Origin: Sphingobacteriaceae bacterium
GTDB taxonomy: Bacteria > Bacteroidota > Bacteroidia > Sphingobacteriales > Sphingobacteriaceae
Assembly: GCA_947478315.1 (NCBI GenBank)
Contig: CANJWF010000057.1
Coordinates: 1 to 7,540 of the forward strand
Reading direction: 5' to 3'
Length of the DNA stretch: 7,540 nt
The notes beneath the pieces are model-generated. The model searched no databases and was not told the DNA's origin. It saw only the letters and a program-made list of their open reading frames with translations. Each line of letters begins with the position of its first letter. Position 1 is the first letter of the stretch. Positions 1-6,365 of this stretch are shown one piece after another. The translations under genes were made by a program, and so were the position numbers.

Positions 1-1
1 A

Positions 2-382
2 GGCTCCTATCTAAAAAATGTAAGTTTCAATTTTGCTGTTTTAGATTTTTTTATTAAAAATTCACACTTTAATGACGTAAAATTTAAAGAAGCGAAGATT
101 AAAAGAAATATTACATCGTCTATATTTAGCAACTGTAATTTTACCAAGTGCCTTTTCGAGGGATATCTTCACAATGTAGAATTTGATAGACATTGTACAT
201 TTCACGAAGCAACAATAGCTGAAGATAGCCTCATTTGGATAAGTGAAAGAAATATGGGTGCTAACAGTGGCATTAGAGATAGAGACTTGGTAAAAACAAA
301 CGCACTTATCGACCAATTAGAAAAACAAGGTTTAAAAATACCCTATAAAGTAAAGCAAAATTCAGGATACTATCATTCTTAG
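2..382 (+). CDS. Pentapeptide-repeat protein, 3' part (partial gene)
   Basis: This frame is open from the window edge and ends at TAG 380-382, directly followed by an out-of-gene TGA. It gives 126 residues. The only in-frame ATG lies late (in RNMGAN), so the true start is upstream of the window. Residues 1 to about 75 show pentapeptide-repeat character: bulky L/F/I at 4, 9, 14, then 23, 28, 33, then 42, 47, 52, then 61, 67, 72, with small residues (S, A, C, V) two positions before many of them. Such repeats fold as a right-handed quadrilateral beta-helix. The three-plus-one spacing repeats every 19 residues. A charged, probably helical tail follows (about 82-126, containing DQLEKQGLKIPYK). 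Pentapeptide-repeat proteins have varied or unknown roles and nothing here fixes a specific function. A - strand reading frame covers much of this stretch, but it has no recognisable protein features. Confidence 0.75.
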   Translation, partial: GSYLKNVSFNFAVLDFFIKNSHFNDVKFKEAKIKRNITSSIFSNCNFTKCLFEGYLHNVEFDRHCTFHEATIAEDSLIWISERNMGANSGIRDRDLVKTNALIDQLEKQGLKIPYKVKQNSGYYHS

Positions 383-454
383 TGACCCCCCCTATTGTGT
401 ACTTGTCACATAATTAAACGATGCCCGTTAACCACTGGCTCTAAATCTGTTACC
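383..454. other. Spacer with C7 tract and imperfect inverted repeat
   Basis: This is the 72-base gap between the pentapeptide-repeat gene and ubiD. It opens with a run of seven C (386-392), which stands out in AT-rich DNA. An imperfect inverted repeat follows: ATTGTGT (394-400) and ACATAAT (408-414), seven pairs including one G-T, around a 7-base loop. It has no T tract, so it is a poor terminator candidate and could equally be an operator or chance. I find no convincing Bacteroidota -33/-7 promoter pair. TAAATCTG at 442-449 resembles the -7 element TAnnTTTG but lacks an upstream TTG at the usual distance. Confidence 0.3.
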
Positions 455-2356
455 ATGGCTTACAAAAACTTAAAACACTTTATAGACACCTTAGAGCAAG
501 CAGGAGAGCTTGTTCGGATTAAAGCATACGTAAACCCCGAGTTAGAGATGACCGAAATAACAGACCGCGTCTCTAAGAAATACGGACCAGCCTTGTTGTT
601 TGAAAATACGGGATACGATTTTCCCGTATTAATTAATAGCATGGGCAATTATCGACGCATGTGTATGGCCTTGGGCGTAGAGAATATGGACGACATTACG
701 CGAGAAATAGAGCAATTATTTAAGTCGCTTACCTCACCTAAAAATTCTTTTTTAGATAAACTGAAATCATTACCACAATTGAGCCAAATAGCCTCTTGGA
801 TGCCCAAAGTGGTGTCGGGGCGTGGTGCATGCCAAGAAGTGGTCATGCACACACCCGATATTACCAAACTACCTGTGTTAAAATGCTGGCCCGAAGATGG
901 GGGCAAGTTTATAACACTACCCGTTATTCATACCAAAGACCCTAACACGGGCATTCGTAATGTGGGTATGTATCGCATGCAAGTGTTTGAACCCACCCTT
1001 ACGGGTATGCACTGGCACAAACACAAAGTTTCGGCACGCCATTTTCAAGAGTATAAAAAATTAGGACAGAAAATGCCCGTAGCAGTCATCTTAGGAGGAG
1101 ACCCCGTTTACACCTATGCCGCAACAGCACCTTTGCCCGATGGAATAGATGAATATGTATTAGCCGGATTTTTACGCAAAAAGAAAGTAGAGCTAGTGCA
1201 GTGCCTCACGCAAGATATACAAGTACCTGCCGATGCCGATTTTGTTATTGAGGGTTATGTAGACCCTAGCGAAGATTTTATTTGGGAGGGGCCATTTGGC
1301 GACCATACGGGTTACTATTCTTTGGCAGATTGGTATCCCAAATTTCATATTACCGCCATCACACACCGCCAACAGGCGGTTTATCCCGCTACCATTGTAG
1401 GCATTCCTCCGCAAGAAGATGCTTGGATAGGAAAAGCTACCGAACGCATATTTTTAGCACCTATTAAGATGAGTATGGTGCCCGAAATAGTCGATATGGT
1501 GTTGCCGATGGAAGGCGTGTTTCACAATTTGGTTATTGTGAAAATAAAAAAAGATTATGCAGGACAGGCAACTAAGGTAATGAATGCACTTTGGGGTGCA
1601 GGACAAATGATGTTTACCAAAATGATGATAGTGGTAGATGGAGACGTCGATATTCATGATAATGAAGCAGTAGCTCGGTATATTTCTGCTCATTTCGATG
1701 CGGAGAGCGATATTTTATATACCAATGGTCCGATGGATGTACTCGACCACGCCTGTACCAAAGCGGCATTTGGCGGTAAAATAGGGATAGATGCTACTCG
1801 AAAGTTACCAGAAGAACAACGAGGAACACAACACAGTGCTACAGAGCAAGCCGTATTCGATAAAGCTCCTATAAAAACACTTTTTCCGGAGATTAAGGAA
1901 ATTAACGACCAGTTACTATCGATGGGTATTTCGTTGCTATTCATGACGGTCGAAAAAAATCGTAAACACCATATCGAAGAATTAAACACACAACTGTTTG
2001 CCTTACCCGAAATGGAGCGGGTAAAATGTATTATTTATCTAGAGCCTTTAATAGATATTAACGATATAGCAGATGCTGTTTGGCGATTTTCAAATAATGT
2101 AGACCCTAAACGCGATGCTTTTCTCATTAAAGCCCGAGATGCACAATCGATGTCGCATATTGGATTTGACGGTACCAAAAAAACAAAAATATACGACGAT
2201 TTTGAACGAGATTGGCCTAATATATTGGCATCACTACCCGAAACGATACAACACATTGATGTGCTTTGGCATCAACTTGGGTTAGGAGAATTTATACCTT
2301 CGCCTTCGTTAAAATACCAACAACAGTTGTACCAAGGCGGTGCAGTAGCACGTTAG
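455..2356 (+). CDS. ubiD: UbiD-family decarboxylase, probably menaquinone biosynthesis
   Basis: This 633-residue protein belongs to the UbiD family, which decarboxylates aromatic or unsaturated acids using prenylated FMN (made by UbiX) plus a divalent metal and K+. Seen in the sequence: NSMGNYRRMCMALG at 61-74; the Arg of NVGMYR (R174); and EGPFGDHTGYY, giving E278 and D283. These match the Arg-Glu-Glu/Asp catalytic set, and GDHTGYY is also the form I recall in E. coli UbiD. KIGIDATRKLP (442-452) is a further conserved block. It is longer than E. coli UbiD (about 500 residues). I recall this size for proteins annotated as menaquinone-biosynthesis decarboxylase in Bacteroidota and Helicobacter, hence the inferred quinone role. 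ATG 455 is preferred because MAYKNLKHFIDTLE is the usual family N-terminus; an in-frame TTG at 395 would add a Cys-rich 20-residue leader without family support. No ubiX is in the window. A hand count of one 60-base stretch gives 26 G+C (901-960) against 16 in dps (2581-2640). Confidence 0.9.
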   Translation: MAYKNLKHFIDTLEQAGELVRIKAYVNPELEMTEITDRVSKKYGPALLFENTGYDFPVLINSMGNYRRMCMALGVENMDDITREIEQLFKSLTSPKNSFLDKLKSLPQLSQIASWMPKVVSGRGACQEVVMHTPDITKLPVLKCWPEDGGKFITLPVIHTKDPNTGIRNVGMYRMQVFEPTLTGMHWHKHKVSARHFQEYKKLGQKMPVAVILGGDPVYTYAATAPLPDGIDEYVLAGFLRKKKVELVQCLTQDIQVPADADFVIEGYVDPSEDFIWEGPFGDHTGYYSLADWYPKFHITAITHRQQAVYPATIVGIPPQEDAWIGKATERIFLAPIKMSMVPEIVDMVLPMEGVFHNLVIVKIKKDYAGQATKVMNALWGAGQMMFTKMMIVVDGDVDIHDNEAVARYISAHFDAESDILYTNGPMDVLDHACTKAAFGGKIGIDATRKLPEEQRGTQHSATEQAVFDKAPIKTLFPEIKEINDQLLSMGISLLFMTVEKNRKHHIEELNTQLFALPEMERVKCIIYLEPLIDINDIADAVWRFSNNVDPKRDAFLIKARDAQSMSHIGFDGTKKTKIYDDFERDWPNILASLPETIQHIDVLWHQLGLGEFIPSPSLKYQQQLYQGGAVAR

Positions 2357-2378
2357 TCTAACAACATTATATGCGTTT

Positions 2379-2417
2379 TTGTATGCAGACAAGGTTGTGA
2401 AACTTGTCTGCATGCAA
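2379..2417 (+). terminator. Strong hairpin between ubiD and dps
   Basis: The arms 2379-2393 (TTGTATGCAGACAAG) and 2403-2417 (CTTGTCTGCATGCAA) pair over 15 positions. Eleven consecutive pairs are perfect Watson-Crick, followed by one T-G wobble and three more pairs, around a 9-base loop. It starts 22 bases after the ubiD stop and ends 35 bases before the dps ATG. Position suggests a transcription terminator for ubiD. However, the 3' arm is followed by GACAAAATTT rather than a T run, so an operator or a 5' leader structure of dps is also possible. TATTTTTA at 2432-2439 resembles a Bacteroidota -7 element (TAnnTTTG), but the nearest upstream TTG (2404-2406) is 25 bases away, longer than usual. 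Confidence 0.5.
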
Positions 2418-2452
2418 GACAAAATTTAACCTATTTTTAAATTCCTACAACC

Positions 2453-2929
2453 ATGAAAAAATTTAATAGCATTGGTCTCGACACTCAAAAAGCCAATGAA
2501 CTAAGCGAAAAATTAAATGTGCTCTTAGCTAATTATGCCATTTTTTACCAAAACACGAGAGGATATCATTGGAATATAAAAGGTGAAAAATTTTTTGAGT
2601 TACATCTCAAATTCGAAGAATTATACAACGATTTGCTTTTAAAAATTGATGAAATTGCAGAAAGAATTCTTACCCTAGGTAACACTCCCCTGCATAACTA
2701 TTCGGCGTATAAAAAAATGGCAAAAGTGCTTGAAAGTGAAAAAATTTCGGATGGTATAGAGGCGGTAGAAGATATATTAAATTCTTTTGGCATTGTTATT
2801 TCTATAGAGCGAGAAATACTTGTTTTAGCTGCCGAAATGAACGACGAAGGCACCAATGCACTCATGAGCGATTATATTAGAGCACAAGAGAAATTGGTAT
2901 GGATGTATGCTGCATTTTTAAATAAATAA
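2453..2929 (+). CDS. dps: Dps family DNA-starvation/ferritin-like protein
   Basis: This 158-residue protein has the normal Dps length. Dps assembles into a hollow dodecamer that oxidises Fe(II), preferably with H2O2, and stores it as mineral, protecting DNA from Fenton chemistry in the cytoplasm. The inter-subunit ferroxidase site is complete: H39 and W40 in RGYHW, H51, then D66 and E70 in KIDEIAER. The spacing equals H31-H43-D58-E62 of Listeria Dps with a constant offset of 8. The four-helix ferritin-like fold is consistent with the sequence throughout. The N-terminus before the first helix is short with only two lysines, so direct DNA binding through a long Lys-rich tail, as in E. coli Dps, is not obvious. 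ATG 2453 has no Shine-Dalgarno, only an A/T-rich leader, as is common in this phylum. It probably has its own promoter behind the hairpin at 2379-2417. Oxidative or iron regulation is typical of the family, but I see no clear operator. Confidence 0.95.
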   Translation: MKKFNSIGLDTQKANELSEKLNVLLANYAIFYQNTRGYHWNIKGEKFFELHLKFEELYNDLLLKIDEIAERILTLGNTPLHNYSAYKKMAKVLESEKISDGIEAVEDILNSFGIVISIEREILVLAAEMNDEGTNALMSDYIRAQEKLVWMYAAFLNK

Positions 2930-2946
2930 CTGTCTTATGTGTTTAC

Positions 2947-2975
2947 GGGTTTTGTAAACCCACAACGTGTTTTTT
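2947..2975 (+). terminator. Possible terminator after dps
   Basis: GGGTTT (2947-2952) and AAACCC (2956-2961) form a 6-pair stem with a 3-base loop. A competing pairing is GTTTAC (2941-2946) with GTAAAC (2954-2959). A run of six T lies at 2970-2975, eight bases after the stem, which is farther than in a textbook intrinsic terminator. It begins 17 bases after the dps stop codon, where a terminator would be expected. Confidence 0.4.
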
Positions 2976-3121
2976 ATAAAAGTTGCATTGGGAGGTGTGA
3001 ATCTACCCGTCATTACATCGTTAGCTTAATAAGCTGTATTTATCCAAAAAGCATTAACTTGGTTGCTCAATTTTTAGTAGTGTATCCCAATTTTTAATCA
3101 TCTTAATTAATTATCATCTGT
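2976..3121. other. Upstream region of dedA with short repeats
   Basis: No gene is visible here. It holds a perfect 13-base inverted repeat, AGCTTA-A-TAAGCT (3023-3035), and two direct copies of CAATTTTTA (3068-3076 and 3088-3096) whose starts are 20 bases apart, about two helical turns. The second copy ends 25 bases before the dedA start codon. These could be regulatory, but short A/T-rich repeats arise easily by chance. No convincing -33/-7 promoter pair was found. Confidence 0.25.
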
Positions 3122-3757
3122 TTGGAAACTGTAAAAATATTAATCGATTTTGTTCTTCATATCGACAAGCATTTAATTGAACTAGTAAGCCATTACCAAA
3201 CGTGGACTTATCTTATTTTATTTCTCATCATTTTCGCCGAAACAGGATTGGTAATCACTCCCTTTCTTCCTGGCGATTCGTTGCTGTTTGCTACTGGTGC
3301 CATTGTTGCTATGCCTGAAACAGGGTTGCATTTTGGTTTGATGGGTCTGTTATTGATTGGGGCTGCATTTTGTGGTGATGTGGTTAACTATCAAATAGGT
3401 CGCCTTGTGGGCAATAAGGCATTTGACGGCAGCTATCGGTTATTGAAAAAAAGTCATTTAGAAAAAACGCATTTGTTTTACGAGAAACATGGTGGAAAAA
3501 CTATTGTATACGCAAGGTTTGTGCCTATCGTGCGCACTTTTGCCCCATTTGTTGCAGGAGTAGGTAAAATGAATTTTAAGAAATATATTACTTACGGCTT
3601 CTTGGGGTCGTCATTATGGGTATTTGGGTTTTTGAGTTTGGGCTTTTTTTTCGGTAACATGTCTTTTGTGAAAACACATTTTTCATTAGTAGCCCTAGGT
3701 ATTATAGGATTGTCTCTTGTTCCTATGTTAGTACAATTTTTTAAAAAACCGCTATAA
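3122..3757 (+). CDS. DedA family (VTT domain) membrane protein
   Basis: This 211-residue inner-membrane protein is of the DedA/SNARE-associated (VTT) family. Members are linked to membrane-potential maintenance and to flipping of lipid carriers such as undecaprenyl phosphate or of phospholipids. Signature pieces are FAETGLVITPFLPGDSLLF (38-56), GDVVNYQIGR (85-94) and the ARFVPIVRTFAPFVAGVG helix-loop (131-148). E40, D52, R132 and R138 match the functionally essential acidic and arginine residues known from E. coli YqjA (E39, D51, R130, R136). Hydrophobic stretches lie near 30-48, 70-85, 155-178 and 185-206. The start is TTG: an in-frame stop (TAA 3104-3106) lies just upstream, no ATG occurs before the conserved core, and METVKILIDFVLHIDKHL fits the usual N-terminus of Bacteroidota homologues. 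The exact substrate cannot be read from the sequence. DUF4442 follows 43 bases later on the same strand, probably co-transcribed. Confidence 0.9.
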   Translation: METVKILIDFVLHIDKHLIELVSHYQTWTYLILFLIIFAETGLVITPFLPGDSLLFATGAIVAMPETGLHFGLMGLLLIGAAFCGDVVNYQIGRLVGNKAFDGSYRLLKKSHLEKTHLFYEKHGGKTIVYARFVPIVRTFAPFVAGVGKMNFKKYITYGFLGSSLWVFGFLSLGFFFGNMSFVKTHFSLVALGIIGLSLVPMLVQFFKKPL

Positions 3758-3800
3758 AATAGTTTTTTTCACACAAAGCATTCAAAAACGTTCATAGGCA

Positions 3801-4289
3801 GTGAAACTTTCGGCAAGGATACTTAAATGGGTAATGCGGTTTTATCCACCTTTATTTTTTCAGAGAATTTGGGTAAAAAGCATTGCAGCAGATTTTACGT
3901 CTATTGAAGTAAAAGTTCATAAAAGTATTTTCAATATCAACTATAATAAAACCATTTTTGGAGGTACTATTTTTAGTGCCGTCGACCCTTTTTATGTCTT
4001 ACTTTTTCATCAAGTGATGCTCAGAAGAGGTATAAAAACCATTGCTTGGTTAAAAAGTGCGAGTGTACAATACCTTAAACCAGGACATGGAGATTTATAT
4101 TTAAAAATTTGTATTTCTCAAGATGAAATTAATGAGGCCATGTATACCTTAGAAACCGAGGGTAAATTCATAAAATCTTATCCAATTCAAATTACGGATG
4201 TTGATGGTCATGTATGTGCTGAACTTAGTAACGAAATTTACATGCGCGATATCTACTTCTCTTTTCAGTCATCTCCTAATAACTCATAA
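3801..4289 (+). CDS. DUF4442 hotdog-fold protein (putative thioesterase-like)
   Basis: This 162-residue protein resembles the DUF4442 family (hotdog fold, related to acyl-CoA thioesterases such as the YiiD C-terminal domain). Recognisable blocks are NYNKTIFGGTIFSAVDPFY (47-65), where the GG-containing turn leads into the central hotdog helix, then WLKSASVQYLKPG (83-95), and a C-terminal strand ending VCAELSNEIYMRD (138-150). No enzymatic activity can be assigned, since the family is largely uncharacterised; binding or hydrolysis of an acyl thioester is inference from the fold. The start is GTG 3801: an in-frame TAG at 3795-3797 blocks anything upstream, and the next ATG (codon 12) would cut into the N-terminal amphipathic helix. 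It sits 43 bases after dedA and 23 bases before the MATE gene, so an operon is likely. Its last codons form the 5' arm of a hairpin that reaches the MATE leader. Confidence 0.8.
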   Translation: MKLSARILKWVMRFYPPLFFQRIWVKSIAADFTSIEVKVHKSIFNINYNKTIFGGTIFSAVDPFYVLLFHQVMLRRGIKTIAWLKSASVQYLKPGHGDLYLKICISQDEINEAMYTLETEGKFIKSYPIQITDVDGHVCAELSNEIYMRDIYFSFQSSPNNS

Positions 4290-4312
4290 TTTTTTTTAGG
4301 AGATTATTTTTT
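4271..4312 (+). promoter_or_regulatory. Stem-loop over DUF4442 stop and MATE Shine-Dalgarno, with T run
   Basis: ATCTCCTAA (4271-4279) and TTAGGAGAT (4296-4304) form a perfect 9-pair stem with a 16-base loop that contains the DUF4442 stop codon (4287-4289). The 3' arm contains AGGAG (4298-4302), a Shine-Dalgarno 10 bases before the MATE ATG at 4313. A T run (4307-4312) follows, so the structure also resembles an intrinsic terminator. Inferred roles: a ribosome finishing DUF4442 would open the stem and expose the site (translational coupling), or the stem attenuates read-through into the exporter gene. Confidence 0.5.
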
Positions 4313-5683
4313 ATGATGCTATTTCGTTCATTCTTTGCTAAATACAAACCCTATTATGTTGCCAATCTTAAGTTGGCAATACCTGTTGTTGTATCTCAAA
4401 TGGGTCACACATTGGTGGCGCTTTCAGACAATATTATTATGGGTAGAACGGGCACCATTCCATTGGCAGCTTGTTCTTTGGGCAATAGTATTTTTGCAAT
4501 TTTTTTAGTAGCAGGTTTGGGAATGTCTCACGGAGTTACGCCATTAATAGCGCAAGAGCGTGGCAAAGAAAATTATCAAGAATGCGGTAAATTACTCAGC
4601 AATACTTTGTGGGTAGGTATGGTTGTTGGATTGCTGTTATTTTTATTGAACACGATAATGGTTATACTACTACAGGAATTTAAACAAGTGACAGCTGTTA
4701 CCGAACAATGCAGACCTTTTCTGTTTTTATTAGGCACTTCTATCATTCCTCTAATGATTTTTCAAGTATTCAGACAATTTGCGGAAGGCTTAGGTTTCAC
4801 TAAACAGGCAATGATGATTAGTATTATGGGCAATACAATTAATATTGGTGTCGGTATTACGTTAGTGTTCGGATTATTTGGAATTAAAGCAATGGGTATT
4901 AAAGGACTTGGATATAGTGCTTTAATTGATAGAACAATTATGAGCATCGCCATGGCAAGCTATGTATTACGTTCTCCTAAATTTAAACCTTACTTAAGTC
5001 AATTTGTTGTAACCGCATTCGATTATCAACGAATTAAAAAAATATTAAAAAATGGTATTCCTGTATCGTTTCAATATCTATTTGAAGTAAGTGCTTTTTC
5101 ATCGGCAGCTATACTAATTGGCTGGTTGGGCATTAAAGAGCTCGCTGCCCATCAAATTGCATTGAGTTTGGCTGCCACTACTTACATGATGGCAACAGGT
5201 ATTGGTGCGGCAGCAACCATACAAACAGGAACGAGTTGGGGAGCTAAAAATTATACCCAATTACGATACGCGGCTATTGGCAGTTACCACATTATCATTA
5301 CTTTCATGATCATGTGTTCCATTATTTTTGTGTTTGCTAATAGATTTCTACCCTCATTGTACATCAATGATTCATCTGTTATTGAATTAGCGGCAACCTT
5401 ATTAATTATTGCCGCATTATTTCAATTATCAGACGGTATTCAAGTAGTTGGATTGGGTATTTTAAGAGGAATGAGCGACGTGAAAATACCTACTATGATT
5501 ACTCTTGTAGCTTATTGGGGCATTGGGTTGCCTTCGGGATATTGGATGGCATTTCATTTGCACATGGGTGCACAAGGTGTTTGGTATGGCTTATCTTTGG
5601 GGTTGTTGGTATCTGCAAGTTTTTTATTTATACGTTTCAATCATCTTTCGAAAGATAGACGCTATCGAACAGCTTATAAATAA
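4313..5683 (+). CDS. MATE family efflux transporter, NorM-like
   Basis: This 456-residue inner-membrane exporter has full MATE length, about 12 transmembrane helices in two six-helix halves (N half roughly 15-225, C half roughly 245-443). MATE proteins expel cationic drugs, dyes or metabolites by Na+ or H+ antiport. Three acidic residues line up with the cation site of Vibrio cholerae NorM (D36, E255, D371) at a constant offset of 3: D39 in LSDNIIMG, E258 in QYLFEVSAF, and D374 in QLSDGIQ. This argues for a NorM-type cation-coupled transporter. Other marks are RQFAEGLGFTKQAM (154-167) and GLGILRGMSDVKIP (380-393). ATG 4313 is chosen because AGGAG lies 10 bases upstream; a second ATG at 4316 would remove only one residue. 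It is the last gene of the dedA-DUF4442-MATE run. The substrate is unknown. Confidence 0.92.
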   Translation: MMLFRSFFAKYKPYYVANLKLAIPVVVSQMGHTLVALSDNIIMGRTGTIPLAACSLGNSIFAIFLVAGLGMSHGVTPLIAQERGKENYQECGKLLSNTLWVGMVVGLLLFLLNTIMVILLQEFKQVTAVTEQCRPFLFLLGTSIIPLMIFQVFRQFAEGLGFTKQAMMISIMGNTINIGVGITLVFGLFGIKAMGIKGLGYSALIDRTIMSIAMASYVLRSPKFKPYLSQFVVTAFDYQRIKKILKNGIPVSFQYLFEVSAFSSAAILIGWLGIKELAAHQIALSLAATTYMMATGIGAAATIQTGTSWGAKNYTQLRYAAIGSYHIIITFMIMCSIIFVFANRFLPSLYINDSSVIELAATLLIIAALFQLSDGIQVVGLGILRGMSDVKIPTMITLVAYWGIGLPSGYWMAFHLHMGAQGVWYGLSLGLLVSASFLFIRFNHLSKDRRYRTAYK

Positions 5684-5756
5684 TGACATGCACAAACAAC
5701 GTTGCTATTTATTCTTTAAATAACTCTTTGTAAAGGTTTAAATTATTGAAATTAGG

Positions 5757-6311
5757 CTATTTACGATGAACAGGGTAGTGTCTTTGGGGGGTCATATTGT
5801 TAAAAATAAGTGCCACCAATAAAAGAATGAGTGTACCCGATAAGACTGGGAAAAAGATATAGGTGTACCCCAAATTTTTAATTTTTTCTGAACCAATAAT
5901 TGCTATTAAGGCGGTTGCTCCTCCAGGAGGATGAAGTGTTTTTGTTATCTGCATCAACACAATAGATGCTGAAACTGCTAGAGGGGCTGTTATCCAAATA
6001 ATATCGGGTAATAATTTGCAGACAGTTACTCCAATAAAAGCAGAGAGAACATGTCCTCCAATCAGATTTCTAGGTTGAGCTAAAGGGCTTTGAATAACAC
6101 CATATATCAAAACACTTGATGCTCCAAAGGAACCTATTAAAAAAACAGTATCGTTAAGCGGCAAAAAATAATTTTGTATACATGCAATACTCCCTATCCC
6201 AATAAAAGAACCTAAAAAAGACCAAAAATGCTCCCTAACATCTATTAATGTTTCTTTGTAGGCTACATAACGAGATATTCGTAAACTTCTATTTAATTTT
6301 TTTCTAATCAT
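5757..6311 (-). CDS. HPP family integral membrane protein
   Basis: This 184-residue protein has about four to five transmembrane segments (near 28-46, 56-72, 84-100, 106-122, 150-171) and both family signatures: SPLAQPRNLIGGH (75-87) and HPPGGATAL (127-135), the motif that names the HPP family. The length fits single-domain members without the CBS domains found in longer ones. Some cyanobacterial and chloroplast HPP proteins have been described as nitrite transporters. Whether this one moves nitrite or anything else cannot be judged here, and no nitrogen gene lies nearby. It starts at ATG (6309-6311) and lies 54 bases downstream of rlmB on the same strand, so it is probably the last gene of that transcript. 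It faces the MATE gene tail to tail across 73 bases, in which I see no clear intrinsic terminator for either strand. GGAG upstream of the start is about 17 bases away, too far for a good Shine-Dalgarno. Confidence 0.88.
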   Translation of the reverse strand: MIRKKLNRSLRISRYVAYKETLIDVREHFWSFLGSFIGIGSIACIQNYFLPLNDTVFLIGSFGASSVLIYGVIQSPLAQPRNLIGGHVLSAFIGVTVCKLLPDIIWITAPLAVSASIVLMQITKTLHPPGGATALIAIIGSEKIKNLGYTYIFFPVLSGTLILLLVALIFNNMTPQRHYPVHRK

Positions 6312-6365
6312 AGTTTATTTATCGACTCCAGTTTTTATTAGAAGTAATTCCTACAGAAAATTTCA

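Noticed and set aside
62..316. An 84-codon open frame on the - strand
   Set aside because: It lies opposite the pentapeptide-repeat frame, which shows clear repeat periodicity; the - strand product is Cys/Phe-rich without any recognisable pattern.
397..411. TGTGT-N5-TCACA resembling a CRP site
   Set aside because: The half-sites are not symmetric as in TGTGA-N6-TCACA and the spacing is wrong; the Bacteroidota CRP motif is not established here.
395..454. TTG start at 395 extending UbiD by 20 residues
   Set aside because: The added leader (with two Cys) has no family support and begins right after the C7 tract; MAYKNLKHFIDTLE at 455 is the normal UbiD N-terminus.
3743..3768. A6C / GT6 inverted repeat across the dedA stop codon
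   Set aside because: It is a 7-pair stem almost only of A-T with a 12-base loop, too weak to call a terminator; common by chance in AT-rich DNA.
5523..5723. A 66-codon + strand frame overlapping the end of the MATE gene
   Set aside because: It is out of frame with a well-supported transporter and has no recognisable features.
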